Source: Vibrio ostreicida
Lineage (GTDB): Bacteria > Pseudomonadota > Gammaproteobacteria > Enterobacterales > Vibrionaceae
Direction of reading: 5' to 3'
Assembly (NCBI RefSeq): GCF_013074385.2
Contig: NZ_JABEYA020000008.1
Span: 27,200-91,199 of the forward strand
DNA: 64,000 bases
A model generated the notes under the pieces. The model had not been told where the DNA came from. It ran no database searches and was given only the letters and a program-made list of their open reading frames with translations. A program made the translations under genes and the position numbers. Position 1 is the first letter of the stretch; every line of letters starts with the position of its first letter. Positions 1-9,235 of the stretch are shown here, one piece after another.

Positions 1-4
1 ACCC

Positions 5-1078
5 ATGAAACGGTTTATCGACCATCATGGAGAAGTTGTTAGTGAACTCCCAGAGTGGGCTGATCCCGAAACTCTGACAAAGTTCTACTGTGATATGGTT
101 ATCGCGCGTACCTACGACAATAAAGCTGTCGCTCTGCAAAGGACAGGAAAACTTGGTACTTATCCCTCGCACCTCGGAGCAGAAGCCTTTGGTATTGCCA
201 TCGGACACGCCTTACGTGTTCAAGATGTCTTTGTCCCCTATTATCGTGACATGCCAGCGATGTGGGTTCGTGGAATTGGTATGGAAAAAAACCTTCAGTA
301 TTGGGGCGGAGATGAACGCGGCAGTGACTTCAGATCAGAAGAGAGCCCAGTTCCAAGCAAGGATTTGCCTTTCTGTGTTCCGATCGCCACCCAATGTACC
401 CACGCCGTCGGGGTCGCCGCTGCTCTCAAAATTCAGGGGGATCACCATGCCGCTTTAGTCACTTGTGGAGACGGGGCGACCTCTAAAGGCGATTTCCTAG
501 AATCGATTAACTGTGCAGGAGCCTGGAACATCCCGTTGGTGTTTGTCGTCAACAATAATCAGTGGGCGATTTCCGTCCCTCGTTCACTGCAATGTGCCGC
601 CGACTTTCTCTCTGAAAAAGCCAATGGTTCTGGGATACCCGGTATTACCGTTGACGGTAATGATGTCATCGCTATGTATGACACAGTATCAAAGTCGCTT
701 GACCGCGCGCGCAAAGGTAAAGGAGCAACACTGATAGAAGCGATCAGCTATCGTCTTAGTGATCACACCACAGCGGATGACGCCAGCCGTTACCGCAGTG
801 CCGATGAACTCAACCAAGCCTGGCAGTATGAACCGATACTCAGATTGAAAAAATATCTGATGCAGCAAGGGTTGTGGTCAGACGAACAAGAGCAGGCCCT
901 GTTAGTAGAAAGCAAGCAGGAAGTTGAAAAAGCGGTAGAAAGATACCTCAACCTGCCGCCACAAGCGCCAGAATCGGCGTTCGACTATTTATACGAATCC
1001 CCAGTCACTGAACTGAACAAACAACGTGATGAGCTCATCAACAAAGCGATACGAATGCAGGGAGGCAAGCATGGCTGA
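5..1078 (+). CDS. pdhA: 2-oxoacid (pyruvate or branched-chain) dehydrogenase E1 component, alpha subunit
   Basis: This is the thiamine-diphosphate-binding alpha subunit of a heterotetrameric E1, which decarboxylates a 2-oxoacid and passes the acyl group to E2 lipoamide. The 357-residue length is normal for bacterial PdhA/BkdA1 proteins. The ThDP motif begins GDGATSKGDF near residue 155 and ends in NNNQWAIS, and the HTTADDASRY segment that carries phosphorylation-loop residues in eukaryotic homologues is present near residue 255. The gene overlaps the E1-beta start by 8 bases, so the two are translationally coupled. It starts at the fifth base of the window, so its promoter and any upstream partner cannot be seen. 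Substrate choice is not decided by the sequence. PDH-like naming is common for this family, but the nearby etf genes make branched-chain 2-oxoacids a good alternative (inference). Confidence 0.88.
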   Translation: MKRFIDHHGEVVSELPEWADPETLTKFYCDMVIARTYDNKAVALQRTGKLGTYPSHLGAEAFGIAIGHALRVQDVFVPYYRDMPAMWVRGIGMEKNLQYWGGDERGSDFRSEESPVPSKDLPFCVPIATQCTHAVGVAAALKIQGDHHAALVTCGDGATSKGDFLESINCAGAWNIPLVFVVNNNQWAISVPRSLQCAADFLSEKANGSGIPGITVDGNDVIAMYDTVSKSLDRARKGKGATLIEAISYRLSDHTTADDASRYRSADELNQAWQYEPILRLKKYLMQQGLWSDEQEQALLVESKQEVEKAVERYLNLPPQAPESAFDYLYESPVTELNKQRDELINKAIRMQGGKHG

Positions 1079-2054
1079 AATAACCTTGGTTGAAGCGGTT
1101 AACCTCGCTTTGCATCATGAGATGACCAAAGATTCTCAAGTGGTCGTGTTAGGTGAAGATGTTGGGGACAATGGCGGTGTGTTTCGTGCCACTGTTGGCC
1201 TGAAGGAAAAGTTTGGTCTCAAACGTGTCATGGATACGCCACTTGCTGAAGCTTTGATTGGTGGTGTCAGTGTTGGTATGGCGAGCCAAGGCATGAGACC
1301 TGTCGCTGAATTTCAATTCCAAGGGTTTGTTTTCCCCGCGTTAGAGCATTTGATGTGCCATGCAGCGCGAATACGTAACCGCACCCGAGGACGTCTCACC
1401 TGTCCGGCCGTTTTCCGCGCCCCTTTTGGTGGCGGCATTCACGCCCCAGAGCATCATTCGGAAAGCATCGAAGCCATGTTCGCTCATATCCCAGGCTTTC
1501 GCGTGGTGATTCCATCATCGCCTCAACGTGCCTACGGCCTTCTGCTCGCCGCGATTCGAAGTAATGATCCCGTGATGTTCTTTGAACCGAAGCGCATCTA
1601 TCGCACCGTAAAATCGAACGTCGTGGATAACGGAGAAGCCCTGCCTCTCGATTGCTGCTTCACTTTACGCAAAGGCCGTGACCTCACGTTGGTCACTTGG
1701 GGCGCGTGTGTGGTCGAGTCATTACAGGCGGCACAAACCTTGTCTCAACAAGGAATTGAGGCAGAAGTCATTGACTTAGCCAGTATTAAACCTATCGATA
1801 TGGACACCATTTTGAAGTCTCTGGATAAAACGGGTCGATTACTGGTCGTTCATGAAGCGAGTAAAACCTGCGGCGTGGGTGCAGAAATCATCGCCAGAAC
1901 CGCTGAAAATTCGATGTGTACATTAAAAGCGCCACCAAAACGCGTAACAGGAATGGATACCATTATGCCGTATTACCGAAATGAAGACTATTTTATGATT
2001 CAGGAAGAAGACATTGTTATTGCAGCAAAAGAGCTTGTGGAGGGTTGGAAATGA
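1071..2054 (+). CDS. 2-oxoacid dehydrogenase E1 component, beta subunit
   Basis: This is the beta subunit of the same E1 enzyme. It completes the ThDP site and forms the E2-binding surface. I chose the ATG at 1071 because GGAGG lies 5 bases upstream and the protein then begins MAEITLVEAVN, as in the family; an in-frame start at 1026 lies inside the alpha gene and would add a non-conserved leader. Landmarks are the GEDVG segment near residue 27, the DTPLAE motif, and the C-terminal transketolase domain with VHEA and RVTG. The stop overlaps the E2 start in an ATGA arrangement. The length of about 327 residues is normal. Together with its neighbours it makes an E1-E2 operon with no E3 gene, so lipoamide dehydrogenase must be supplied from elsewhere. 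Confidence 0.9.
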   Translation: MAEITLVEAVNLALHHEMTKDSQVVVLGEDVGDNGGVFRATVGLKEKFGLKRVMDTPLAEALIGGVSVGMASQGMRPVAEFQFQGFVFPALEHLMCHAARIRNRTRGRLTCPAVFRAPFGGGIHAPEHHSESIEAMFAHIPGFRVVIPSSPQRAYGLLLAAIRSNDPVMFFEPKRIYRTVKSNVVDNGEALPLDCCFTLRKGRDLTLVTWGACVVESLQAAQTLSQQGIEAEVIDLASIKPIDMDTILKSLDKTGRLLVVHEASKTCGVGAEIIARTAENSMCTLKAPPKRVTGMDTIMPYYRNEDYFMIQEEDIVIAAKELVEGWK

Positions 2055-3190
2055 AATCATTTTTACTGCCTGATCTCGGGGAAGGACTGGCCGAATCTGA
2101 AATTGTGCAATGGCATGTCAATTTGGGCGACATCGTTGAACTCGACCAAGTGATATTAACCGTTGAGACAGCAAAAGCGGTCGTTGACGTTCCAGCACCG
2201 TACAGCGGAAAAATTGTCAGCCGTCATGGTGAAGAAGGCGATGTCGTCAGTATCGGCAGCTTATTACTTGAAATTGAAGAATCGGGCGCGTCAGCGAACG
2301 CATCCAAGGAAAGACAAAAAGACGCAGCAACAGTGGTCGGAAATGTATCCAGCCATACCCATAAGGTCGATGTTGATGATTTCTGGATTGGTTCCTCGCA
2401 CAATGGCCCCAGCGACGCCCCACTGACTGCGATGCCATCCGCTCGTTTACTCGCCAAAAAGCTCGGTGTCGATTTAATTCATGTCAAAGGAAGTGGTCAT
2501 GGTGGAATGATTACCGACGCAGACATCTATGACGAGGCCGGCAAGCAAAAACCAGGGACGGAAGTTCTAAAAGGCGCTCGCCGCACCATGGTCGGAACCA
2601 TGACCGAATCTCACCATAATGTCGCGTCGGTGACCATCACTGAGGAAGCCGTTTTAGAAAAATGGCAAAAAGGCGAAGACATTTCGGGTCGTCTCGTTCG
2701 AGCGGTGGTTAACGCGTGTGAGCAAGAGCCCGCCTTAAACGCTTGGTTCGACGCAGAAACCATGACACGTTGCGTCCACAACACCGTCAATATTGGTATT
2801 GCCGTGGACAGCAGTCATGGGTTATACGTGCCCGTGTTAAGAAACGCAAACGAAGTGAAAACGAACGATATTCGCGGTTGGCTCAATGACACAGTGAAAG
2901 GGATTCGTGATCGAAAGATAGGCCGAGAACAGCTCCAGCATGCAACAATCACTTTATCTAACTTTGGGGCAATTGCTGGCATTTATGCGACACCGGTCGT
3001 GTCTCCGCCGCAAGTGGCGATCGTCGGTGCTGGGCGCATTATTGAGAAAGTCGTGCTTCGAAACAATAAAGCCGTCGCGGTGAAGGCGATGCCCATTTCG
3101 GTGACATTTGATCATCGTGCTTGTACAGGCGGTGAAGCCGCGCGTTTCACTAAAGTGTTGGTAGAACATTTGGAAAAAGCCACAGCTTAG
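2051..3190 (+). CDS. 2-oxoacid dehydrogenase E2, dihydrolipoamide acyltransferase
   Basis: This is the core E2 enzyme, which transfers the acyl group from lipoamide to CoA. One lipoyl domain occupies residues 1-77, with the lipoyl lysine in ETAKAVVDV. A short hinge is followed by a peripheral subunit-binding domain near residues 125-165 (PSARLLAKKLGVDL). The catalytic domain ends with the DHRACTGG motif, whose His and Asp/Gly are the acyltransferase signature. At about 379 residues with one lipoyl domain it is at the compact end of the family. The ATG at 2051 is preferred over an in-frame TTG at 2045 because it follows GGAGGG and overlaps the E1-beta stop. The stop codon overlaps by 4 bases the stop of the convergent GGDEF gene, leaving no room for a terminator between them. 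Confidence 0.9.
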   Translation: MKSFLLPDLGEGLAESEIVQWHVNLGDIVELDQVILTVETAKAVVDVPAPYSGKIVSRHGEEGDVVSIGSLLLEIEESGASANASKERQKDAATVVGNVSSHTHKVDVDDFWIGSSHNGPSDAPLTAMPSARLLAKKLGVDLIHVKGSGHGGMITDADIYDEAGKQKPGTEVLKGARRTMVGTMTESHHNVASVTITEEAVLEKWQKGEDISGRLVRAVVNACEQEPALNAWFDAETMTRCVHNTVNIGIAVDSSHGLYVPVLRNANEVKTNDIRGWLNDTVKGIRDRKIGREQLQHATITLSNFGAIAGIYATPVVSPPQVAIVGAGRIIEKVVLRNNKAVAVKAMPISVTFDHRACTGGEAARFTKVLVEHLEKATA

Positions 3191-4374
3191 GCTTGTGGTT
3201 CAACAGGCCCTGGGCTTTGTTGACTAAAAACAACTTGGTTGCGACCATTTTGTTTCGCGCTATAGAGCGCCTTATCGGCCCGCTCTATAGCCGCTTTCCA
3301 ATTTTCTGCTCCAGTGAACTGTGTGACCCCAAAACTGGCCGTGCATTCCTCTTCGTTACTGGGCAAAAGTTTGGCCTTCATAATCGCTTCTCTGAGTTTT
3401 TCTGCCACCGTAACGGCGGCGGCCTGATCAGTATTGGGTAATATGATTAGAAATTCTTCACCTCCATAACGAAAACTTAGGTCATCTCTACGGGTTTGAA
3501 GTATCAATAGTTTTCCTGTTGTTCTTAGCACTCTATCTCCTGCTTGGTGCCCATAAGTATCATTCACTTTCTTGAAATGATCGATATCCAAAAGCACCAC
3601 AGACAACGGCTGGTTGTGTCTGATCGATCTCGCCATCTCTTTAGGCAATAACTCTTCGAGCGCTCTGCGGTTATAGAGCTGGGTTAACTCATCTTTTATT
3701 GAGGTATCGTAGATGGTCGCCACCAGCCGCCCAGTCAGCATCCATGTCACCGAGAAGCCAATAAAAATGACCATGAGCAAAGTCGTAATGAATGCTAGCT
3801 GATGCACGGTGCCAGACATCATGAAGTCGTCTATTCTGGTTTCGAACAACGTCCAGAAGAAGCGGAACAAGCTATAAATACCTTGGGTCGCCAGTCCTGC
3901 CGACAAAAGAAATTTAGAGGGAGAAATGTCAGCGCTTTTTCCTTTCCGGTTCGCTAACATCGCCAAAAAACACAAAGCAGACACGAAAGTCGACATTAAA
4001 ATGACCCGTGCGTTGGTCGAGGGTACAAACAAGGTGAAATACGTCAGACCAATCACCACAATCGGAAAGCTGTAGAAGCCACAATTCGCCAGCCTTTTGT
4101 CAAAGCCTCTAAACTGGCAGACACCAAGCAACAACACGATGTAACTAAACACCATAATAGAGTTGGCGAGGATTTTTGACACCCAGTGGCTGATGTGATT
4201 GCCAAAGCTGAGCAAAATAAAGCTGGTGGACAGCAACAACAGAAAAAAAGCAATCGTACTGATGCCGTTCACTGTAGGCTGAAGTTTCTGAATCAGCACC
4301 AAGCCGATGCAATAACACATCGACAATAAGACGCAGATAATAGACAAGGTAGTTATATCTAAATGTACGGCCAT
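3187..4374 (-). CDS. membrane-bound diguanylate cyclase (GGDEF protein)
   Basis: The protein is predicted to make cyclic di-GMP from two GTP at the inner membrane. Residues 1 to about 215 contain six or seven hydrophobic segments forming a membrane sensor. A GGDEF domain follows from about 225 to 390. The active-site motif is GGEEF near residue 303. An inhibitory I-site, RRDD, lies exactly five residues before it, so both catalysis and product inhibition look intact. The ATG at 4374 has a strong AGGAGG five bases upstream. No EAL domain is fused. The sensed signal cannot be read from the sequence. The gene is downstream of etfA on the same strand but separated from it by a terminator, so it is probably transcribed alone. 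Confidence 0.9.
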   Translation of the reverse strand: MAVHLDITTLSIICVLLSMCYCIGLVLIQKLQPTVNGISTIAFFLLLLSTSFILLSFGNHISHWVSKILANSIMVFSYIVLLLGVCQFRGFDKRLANCGFYSFPIVVIGLTYFTLFVPSTNARVILMSTFVSALCFLAMLANRKGKSADISPSKFLLSAGLATQGIYSLFRFFWTLFETRIDDFMMSGTVHQLAFITTLLMVIFIGFSVTWMLTGRLVATIYDTSIKDELTQLYNRRALEELLPKEMARSIRHNQPLSVVLLDIDHFKKVNDTYGHQAGDRVLRTTGKLLILQTRRDDLSFRYGGEEFLIILPNTDQAAAVTVAEKLREAIMKAKLLPSNEEECTASFGVTQFTGAENWKAAIERADKALYSAKQNGRNQVVFSQQSPGPVEPQA

Positions 4375-4426
4375 AGAGCCTCCTCTTAGTAAATGATTGT
4401 AGGAGACTTGTGAGCATTTTACTTAC

Positions 4427-4452
4427 TAAAACGCCTGCACTTTTAGCAGGCG
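4427..4452 (-). terminator. Rho-independent terminator of etfBA
   Basis: A perfect 7-bp stem CGCCTGC/GCAGGCG with a 7-base loop is followed on the minus strand by TTTTAGT. It lies 12 bases after the etfA stop. Confidence 0.75.
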
Positions 4453-4464
4453 CTTGTTAAGGGC

Positions 4465-5403
4465 CTAAAGAGCGTCTGTCAATTCGGGGAGGATCTCAAA
4501 CAAATCGCCAACTAATCCATAGTCCGCAATTTGAAAAATCGGTGCCTCTGGGTCACTATTGATCGCCACGATCACCTTGGAGTCTTTCATGCCAGCCAAG
4601 TGTTGAATAGCGCCCGAAATCCCAATAGCGATGTAAAGGTCTGGGGCCACAATCTTGCCCGTCTGACCGACTTGAAGGTCATTGGGCACAAAGCCAGCAT
4701 CAACGGCGGCTCGTGAGGCACCGATCGCTCCACCCAGTTTATCCGCCAGTTGTTCAACCATGGCAAAATTTTCTTTGCTGCCTAGACCGCGGCCACCCGA
4801 CACAACGACTTTCGCCGCTGCTAACTCTGGGCGCTCACTTTGAGTCTGCTGCCGAGAAACTAAACGAGATAACTCATTACTTATCTGTATCTCTAGAGTT
4901 TGTATCTCGGCATCCGTAGAGGTCGATGACTCAGGTGCGTCAAATGCTGAACTACGAATCGTCATCACCTTAACCCGATCGGTCGATTTGACGCGAGCCA
5001 AAGCATTGCCTGCATAAATCGGCCTAACCACCGTATCGTCAGACTCAATTTTAATCACGTCCGACAATTGGCCCACATCAAGCAGCGCCGCGACTCTCGG
5101 CATTAAGTTCTTACCAAAGGTCGTTGCCGGTGCCAAAATATGGGTAAATCCCTCCCCCGCTTGTTTGACTAACAAGGCCGTATTTTCAGCAAGATGTGCC
5201 TGATAATGCTCACTGTCAGCCACCAACACCTCATTGACTGAAGTGAGTTTGGATACAGCGTTAGCCACCGATAGGCAACCACAGCCAAACACCAAAGCGG
5301 TGACCTGACCACTTAAAAAAGAAGCCGCGGACAGGGTTTTCAGCGTATCGGCGTTAAGACGCTCATTGTCATGTTCAACAACCACCAAAGTTTTTGTATT
5401 CAT
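4465..5403 (-). CDS. etfA: electron transfer flavoprotein, alpha subunit
   Basis: EtfA binds FAD and, with EtfB, takes electrons from acyl-CoA dehydrogenases and passes them to ETF:ubiquinone oxidoreductase. The C-terminal FAD domain is clear: [12 protein letters not shown], then [19 protein letters not shown], then the terminal segment with the [11 protein letters not shown] motif. The length of 312 residues is typical. The ATG at 5403 has AGGAG upstream and is preferred over an in-frame start 15 bases earlier that lies within the end of etfB. The gap to etfB is 11 bases, so the pair forms an operon. The ETF-QO gene is divergent just beyond etfB, giving a complete ETF to quinone branch in one place. 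Confidence 0.95.
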   Translation of the reverse strand: MNTKTLVVVEHDNERLNADTLKTLSAASFLSGQVTALVFGCGCLSVANAVSKLTSVNEVLVADSEHYQAHLAENTALLVKQAGEGFTHILAPATTFGKNLMPRVAALLDVGQLSDVIKIESDDTVVRPIYAGNALARVKSTDRVKVMTIRSSAFDAPESSTSTDAEIQTLEIQISNELSRLVSRQQTQSERPELAAAKVVVSGGRGLGSKENFAMVEQLADKLGGAIGASRAAVDAGFVPNDLQVGQTGKIVAPDLYIAIGISGAIQHLAGMKDSKVIVAINSDPEAPIFQIADYGLVGDLFEILPELTDAL

Positions 5404-5414
5404 CTCACTTCTCC

Positions 5415-6164
5415 TCACCCTATCTCAGCCTGACTTTTCAGTGTTTCGACTAATTCACTCACGCTGCTGAGCATTTCTCCACCTGATCGCTCTGCAGGGG
5501 CCATGACTTCCAAGATTTGTTGAGAGAAAACAACATCAATCCCCAGATCTTCGGGCTCCAATACTTCAAGAGGTTTCTTTTTCGCTTTCATAATATTGGG
5601 TAGAGAGGCATATCTTGGTTCATTGAGCCGTAGATCGGTACTGACGATGGCGGGTAATTCGAGGGCTAAGGTTTCTAAACCGCCATCGACTTCTCTCGTG
5701 ACAAGAACTTGCTCTCCCTCCAGCTCAATAATTGAGGCAAACGTTCCCTGTGGCCTACCCGTCAATGCGGCCAGCATCTGCGCAACCTGATTGTTGTCGC
5801 TGTCGATCGATTGCTTCCCGAGCAAAACTAAGCCTGGTTGCTCCTTACTCCATAGGGCAGTTAACAGCTTTGCGACTGCCAAAGGCTCAGGTATTTCTGA
5901 GGTCTTAATATGAATCGCTTTGTCAGCGCCTAACGCTAAGGCACCTCTCAAGTTTTCCTGACAACTCGCATCGCCGATGGACACCGCAATCACCTCATTG
6001 GCGTGACCCGATTCCTTCATGCGAACGGCTTCTTCTACCGCAATTTCACAAAATGGGTTCATCGACATTTTCACGTTGTTGGTTTCAACACCGCTGCCAT
6101 CATGTTTCACCCTCACTTTGACATAGGGGTCTATCACTCGCTTTATGGCTACTATGACTTTCAC
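5415..6164 (-). CDS. etfB: electron transfer flavoprotein, beta subunit
   Basis: EtfB is the AMP-binding partner of EtfA. The sequence begins MKVIVAIKRVIDP, contains the ETF-beta signature region near residues 110-150 (LLGKQSIDSDNNQVAQMLA), and is 249 residues long, the normal size. The start codon is GTG at 6164, preceded by GGAGG; no ATG fits. It is the first gene of etfBA and lies 213 bases from the divergent ETF-QO gene, so the shared intergenic region probably controls both. Confidence 0.95.
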   Translation of the reverse strand: MKVIVAIKRVIDPYVKVRVKHDGSGVETNNVKMSMNPFCEIAVEEAVRMKESGHANEVIAVSIGDASCQENLRGALALGADKAIHIKTSEIPEPLAVAKLLTALWSKEQPGLVLLGKQSIDSDNNQVAQMLAALTGRPQGTFASIIELEGEQVLVTREVDGGLETLALELPAIVSTDLRLNEPRYASLPNIMKAKKKPLEVLEPEDLGIDVVFSQQILEVMAPAERSGGEMLSSVSELVETLKSQAEIG

Positions 6165-6312
6165 ATATCCTCCTTGGCACTAAAGCATTCCTACGACGGT
6201 AACAAATTGAGCATTCATGTCTTTTGTTGTTCAATATTGTTAAATATTACGGCTTAACATCACATTAAATACAATTTTTATCGGATTTTTGCCTCTTTTC
6301 AGCTTAGTAAAG

Positions 6313-6328
6313 TTTACGTTTACGTCAA
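6313..6328. promoter_or_regulatory. candidate MerR-family (LiuR-type) operator in the etf divergent promoter
   Basis: TTTACGTTTACGTCAA is an imperfect palindrome with symmetric TT-ACGT-ACGT-AA positions. It resembles, from memory, the LiuR motif of gamma-proteobacterial branched-chain amino acid degradation regulons, which include etf genes. A TATATT at 6335-6340 could be the -10 of the ETF-QO promoter, with the palindrome upstream of it in the usual MerR-family position. No regulator gene is in the window, so the assignment is an inference. Confidence 0.45.
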
Positions 6329-6377
6329 CTAGACTATATTAATCAATATTCATCAATTGGAAAGGCAGGTTTACACC

Positions 6378-8045
6378 ATGGAAAGAGAATGTATGGAATT
6401 TGATGTTGTTGTAGTCGGTGCAGGGCCTGCTGGATTATCTTGTGCAATCAAGCTTGCCCAGCTTAGCGAAAGCAAACAAATCCCTCTTTCTATCTGTGTC
6501 GTGGAAAAAGGATCTGAGGTTGGTGCACATATTCTCTCCGGCGCCGTATTTGAAACCACTGCATTGAGCGAACTTTTCCCCGATTGGAAAGAACTCGGTG
6601 CCCCCGTCAATAACCCCGTCAGCACCGATGAGTTTATGTATCTTTCATCTGACCGCCGTTCGGTGAAGATCCCCAACATCCTGACACCAAAATCAATGCA
6701 CAATAACAACCATAATCATGTTATTAGCTTGGCCAGTTTATGTCGATGGTTGGGTCAAAGGGCTGAAGAATTGGGCGTTGAAGTGTATCCTGGGTTTGCT
6801 GCTGCAAGTGTCAACTATGATGCATCTGGCGCAGTAACAGGGATCACCACATCAGACATGGGCATCGACAAACACAATCAGCATAAATCATCTTTTGAGG
6901 CCGGTATCGAACTCAACGCTAAATACACAATCTTTTCTGAAGGTGCGCGCGGCCATCTGGGTAAGGAGCTGATTCAAAGATTTAATCTTGATCACAAACG
7001 ACAGCCGCAGCATTACGCGCTCGGTATCAAGGAAATCTGGCAATTACCCGACGATCATGCCTTTTATCAATCCGGAAAGGTGTTGCACGGAGCAGGCTGG
7101 CCTTTAAATGACAGTGATTCAAGTGGTGGTAGCTTCCTTTATCATTTAGACAACCATCAAGTCGTGGTTGGCCTCATCACAGATCTCAACTACTCCAACC
7201 CTTACCTGAGCCCTTTTGACGAATTCCAGCGTCTTAAACACCACCCTGCTTTTAGCCGCTACCTCATTGGGGGTGAGCGCATTTCTTATGGGGCCAGAGC
7301 GCTGACTAAGGGGGGATTAGATTCTTTGCCCAAACAACAGTTTCCTGGAGGCCTATTGATCGGTTGTGATGCCGGCACACTGAATTCAGGTAAGATTAAG
7401 GGCAGCCATACGGCGATGAAGTCTGGTTTACTGGCTGCACACGCCATTTTCAGCGAACTCAGCGAAAACCTCAAACAAACCGAAGCCGACTATCAATCTC
7501 TATTTGAACAATCTTGGCTTTACGACGAGCTCAAGCAATCGAGAAATTTTTCCTCCTCAATACACAAATACGGCCCTTTACTGGGCGGCGCGTTAACCAC
7601 TTTAGAACAAAATGTTTGGCAGTCGATGTTTCGATCTCATGCACCTTGGAAGATTGCGGACTTGAAAGCTGACCATTTGTCATTATTGGAAACCTCACAA
7701 TGTCGTCCCATTGTCTATCCTAAGCCTGATGGGCAATTAAGCTTCGACAAACCTTCGTCTCTGTTTCTGTCAGGCACGCAACATGAGGAAAACCAGCCTT
7801 GTCACCTTATTGTGGCGAGCTACACTATCCCCATTAAAAACCATCTTCCACTGTTTGATGAGCCAAGCCAACGCTATTGTCCCGCAGGCGTATACGAAAT
7901 TGTCACTCACAATGACGAACCCAAATTACAGATCAATGCCGCCAATTGCCTGCACTGTAAAACCTGTGATATCAAAGATCCTTCACAAAACATTACTTGG
8001 CGACCACCTGAAGGCGGCGGAGGCCCAAATTATCAAAATATGTGA
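6378..8045 (+). CDS. electron transfer flavoprotein:ubiquinone oxidoreductase (ETF-QO)
   Basis: This inner-membrane-associated FAD and iron-sulfur protein oxidises ETF and reduces ubiquinone. The N-terminal dinucleotide fold VVVGAGPAGLSCA is near residue 10. The C-terminal ferredoxin-like segment carries the 4Fe-4S cysteines (CPAGVY, then CLHCKTCDIKDP), followed by WRPPEGGGGPNY, the usual family terminus. Length is about 555 residues, as expected. I start it at the ATG at 6378, which has AAAGGCAGG upstream; a TTG at 6357 is possible in frame but has no good ribosome site. It is transcribed divergently from etfBA and should be the acceptor for that ETF. Confidence 0.94.
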   Translation: MERECMEFDVVVVGAGPAGLSCAIKLAQLSESKQIPLSICVVEKGSEVGAHILSGAVFETTALSELFPDWKELGAPVNNPVSTDEFMYLSSDRRSVKIPNILTPKSMHNNNHNHVISLASLCRWLGQRAEELGVEVYPGFAAASVNYDASGAVTGITTSDMGIDKHNQHKSSFEAGIELNAKYTIFSEGARGHLGKELIQRFNLDHKRQPQHYALGIKEIWQLPDDHAFYQSGKVLHGAGWPLNDSDSSGGSFLYHLDNHQVVVGLITDLNYSNPYLSPFDEFQRLKHHPAFSRYLIGGERISYGARALTKGGLDSLPKQQFPGGLLIGCDAGTLNSGKIKGSHTAMKSGLLAAHAIFSELSENLKQTEADYQSLFEQSWLYDELKQSRNFSSSIHKYGPLLGGALTTLEQNVWQSMFRSHAPWKIADLKADHLSLLETSQCRPIVYPKPDGQLSFDKPSSLFLSGTQHEENQPCHLIVASYTIPIKNHLPLFDEPSQRYCPAGVYEIVTHNDEPKLQINAANCLHCKTCDIKDPSQNITWRPPEGGGGPNYQNM

Positions 8046-8147
8046 CCTGTATTCGTTTGGAAATCGAGAACTTAGTGAAGGTGATCATAGTTTCATTTTT
8101 TACGTATGTGAGAATAGCTCTCAATAAATACAGTAAGGAAAAGCAGT

Positions 8148-8603
8148 ATGATAAACCCAAGATTATCTATGATCTCAGGCCTGATTGCACTCGCCAGTTT
8201 CGGTGCTCAAGCCAACAGCGATTGTTCAGTGTCCCTTGATGCAACGGATATGATGAAATTTTCAACCGACCAGATCAGCGTGCCATCAAGCTGTAAAGAA
8301 GTCACGCTGACACTCAACCATACCGGCAAGCTCGCGGCATCAACGATGGGTCACAATGTCGTCATAACCGATACCCCCAATGTGCAGTCCGTCGCGACCG
8401 AGGGGATGACCGCTGGGATAGACAACAGCTACCTCAAAGCGAATGATCCTAGGGTCTACGCCTTCACTAAGATTATTGGCGGCGGCGAAAGCACCTCGAT
8501 TACCTTTAGTACCGAAAAAATGAAAGCGGGCGGAAGCTATAGCTTTTTCTGCTCTTTCCCAGGACATTGGGCAATCATGAAGGGTAAATTTAACATCATC
8601 TAA
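8148..8603 (+). CDS. azu: azurin, periplasmic blue copper protein
   Basis: Azurin shuttles electrons in the periplasm through a type 1 copper site. Residues 1-22 form a signal peptide ending near AQA. The mature part starts with CSVSLDATDMMKFS, typical of azurins, with a disulfide between the first Cys and the Cys in PSSCKE. The copper ligands are the His in MGHNVV, and the Cys, His and Met in FCSFPGHWAIMKG. Length is 151 residues as expected. The ATG at 8148 is preceded by AAGGAAA. It lies about 100 bases after the ETF-QO gene but need not be cotranscribed. Its redox partner is not in the window. Confidence 0.95.
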   Translation: MINPRLSMISGLIALASFGAQANSDCSVSLDATDMMKFSTDQISVPSSCKEVTLTLNHTGKLAASTMGHNVVITDTPNVQSVATEGMTAGIDNSYLKANDPRVYAFTKIIGGGESTSITFSTEKMKAGGSYSFFCSFPGHWAIMKGKFNII

Positions 8604-8617
8604 AAGGAATATACGTC

Positions 8618-8640
8618 GGCCAGTTTGGATAAAACTGGCC
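8618..8640. terminator. hairpin between azurin and the Nudix gene
   Basis: A 9-bp perfect stem GGCCAGTTT/AAACTGGCC lies between two convergent genes. There is no long T tract on either strand, so termination would be weak. Confidence 0.5.
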
Positions 8641-8648
8641 TGTTCCAA

Positions 8649-9059
8649 TTACGCCATTTGATGCAAATCTCTTTGCACATGTGTCACAAGCTGGTCACGA
8701 ATAAATCGGCAATCTGCCGCATGGAATTTTTCTGAGGGAATTTGATCTGGCTGATACCAGTGAAAGGTTTGCTGACGAGAAACATCGGAAGCGATGGGTT
8801 CATCTGCTGTAATTTGACGCAAAAGCACATAATAAATCCGGCCACCGAATTCATTAATATCACTGTAAGTCGCAACATGTGAGACGTCATTCAAGCCCGT
8901 CTCTTCGAAAAGAACTCTTAGTGCAGCATCGGTTCCAGATTCATCATACTCGACATACCCACCAGGAAACTCTACCACCCGCCCCTGAAGACCCCTATCT
9001 CGTTCCTGAATCAGAACTTTACCCTGCCGGATAACAACAGCCATTGACAAATGCTTCAT
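8649..9059 (-). CDS. Nudix hydrolase family protein
   Basis: This is a 136-residue single-domain Nudix protein, expected to hydrolyse a nucleoside diphosphate linked to another group. The Nudix box runs from GYVEYDESG to RVLFEETGL (residues about 38-61). All box positions fit except the first Glu of REUXEE, which is Val here (RVLFEE), although the two metal-binding Glu remain. That Glu acts as a general base in MutT, so activity may be altered or lost. AAGGAG precedes the ATG at 9059. It is not obviously in an operon: the next gene on the strand starts about 180 bases downstream of the far side. Substrate cannot be predicted. Confidence 0.82.
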   Translation of the reverse strand: MKHLSMAVVIRQGKVLIQERDRGLQGRVVEFPGGYVEYDESGTDAALRVLFEETGLNDVSHVATYSDINEFGGRIYYVLLRQITADEPIASDVSRQQTFHWYQPDQIPSEKFHAADCRFIRDQLVTHVQRDLHQMA

Positions 9060-9235
9060 CTGAGCTCCTTAAACTCGACTTGCGTGCTTTGGGGGCATGA
9101 CCTCTTTAAACAGGTCAGCACCCCGCGGCCGAAAAATACAAGAAAACCGCTTAAGACTAACTGAATGTGCAACTTGGTTCTGCTGCAACGCTCAAAAAAC
9201 CGCTTTTTTTATCAAAGGTATCGTGTTGTGGTGCT

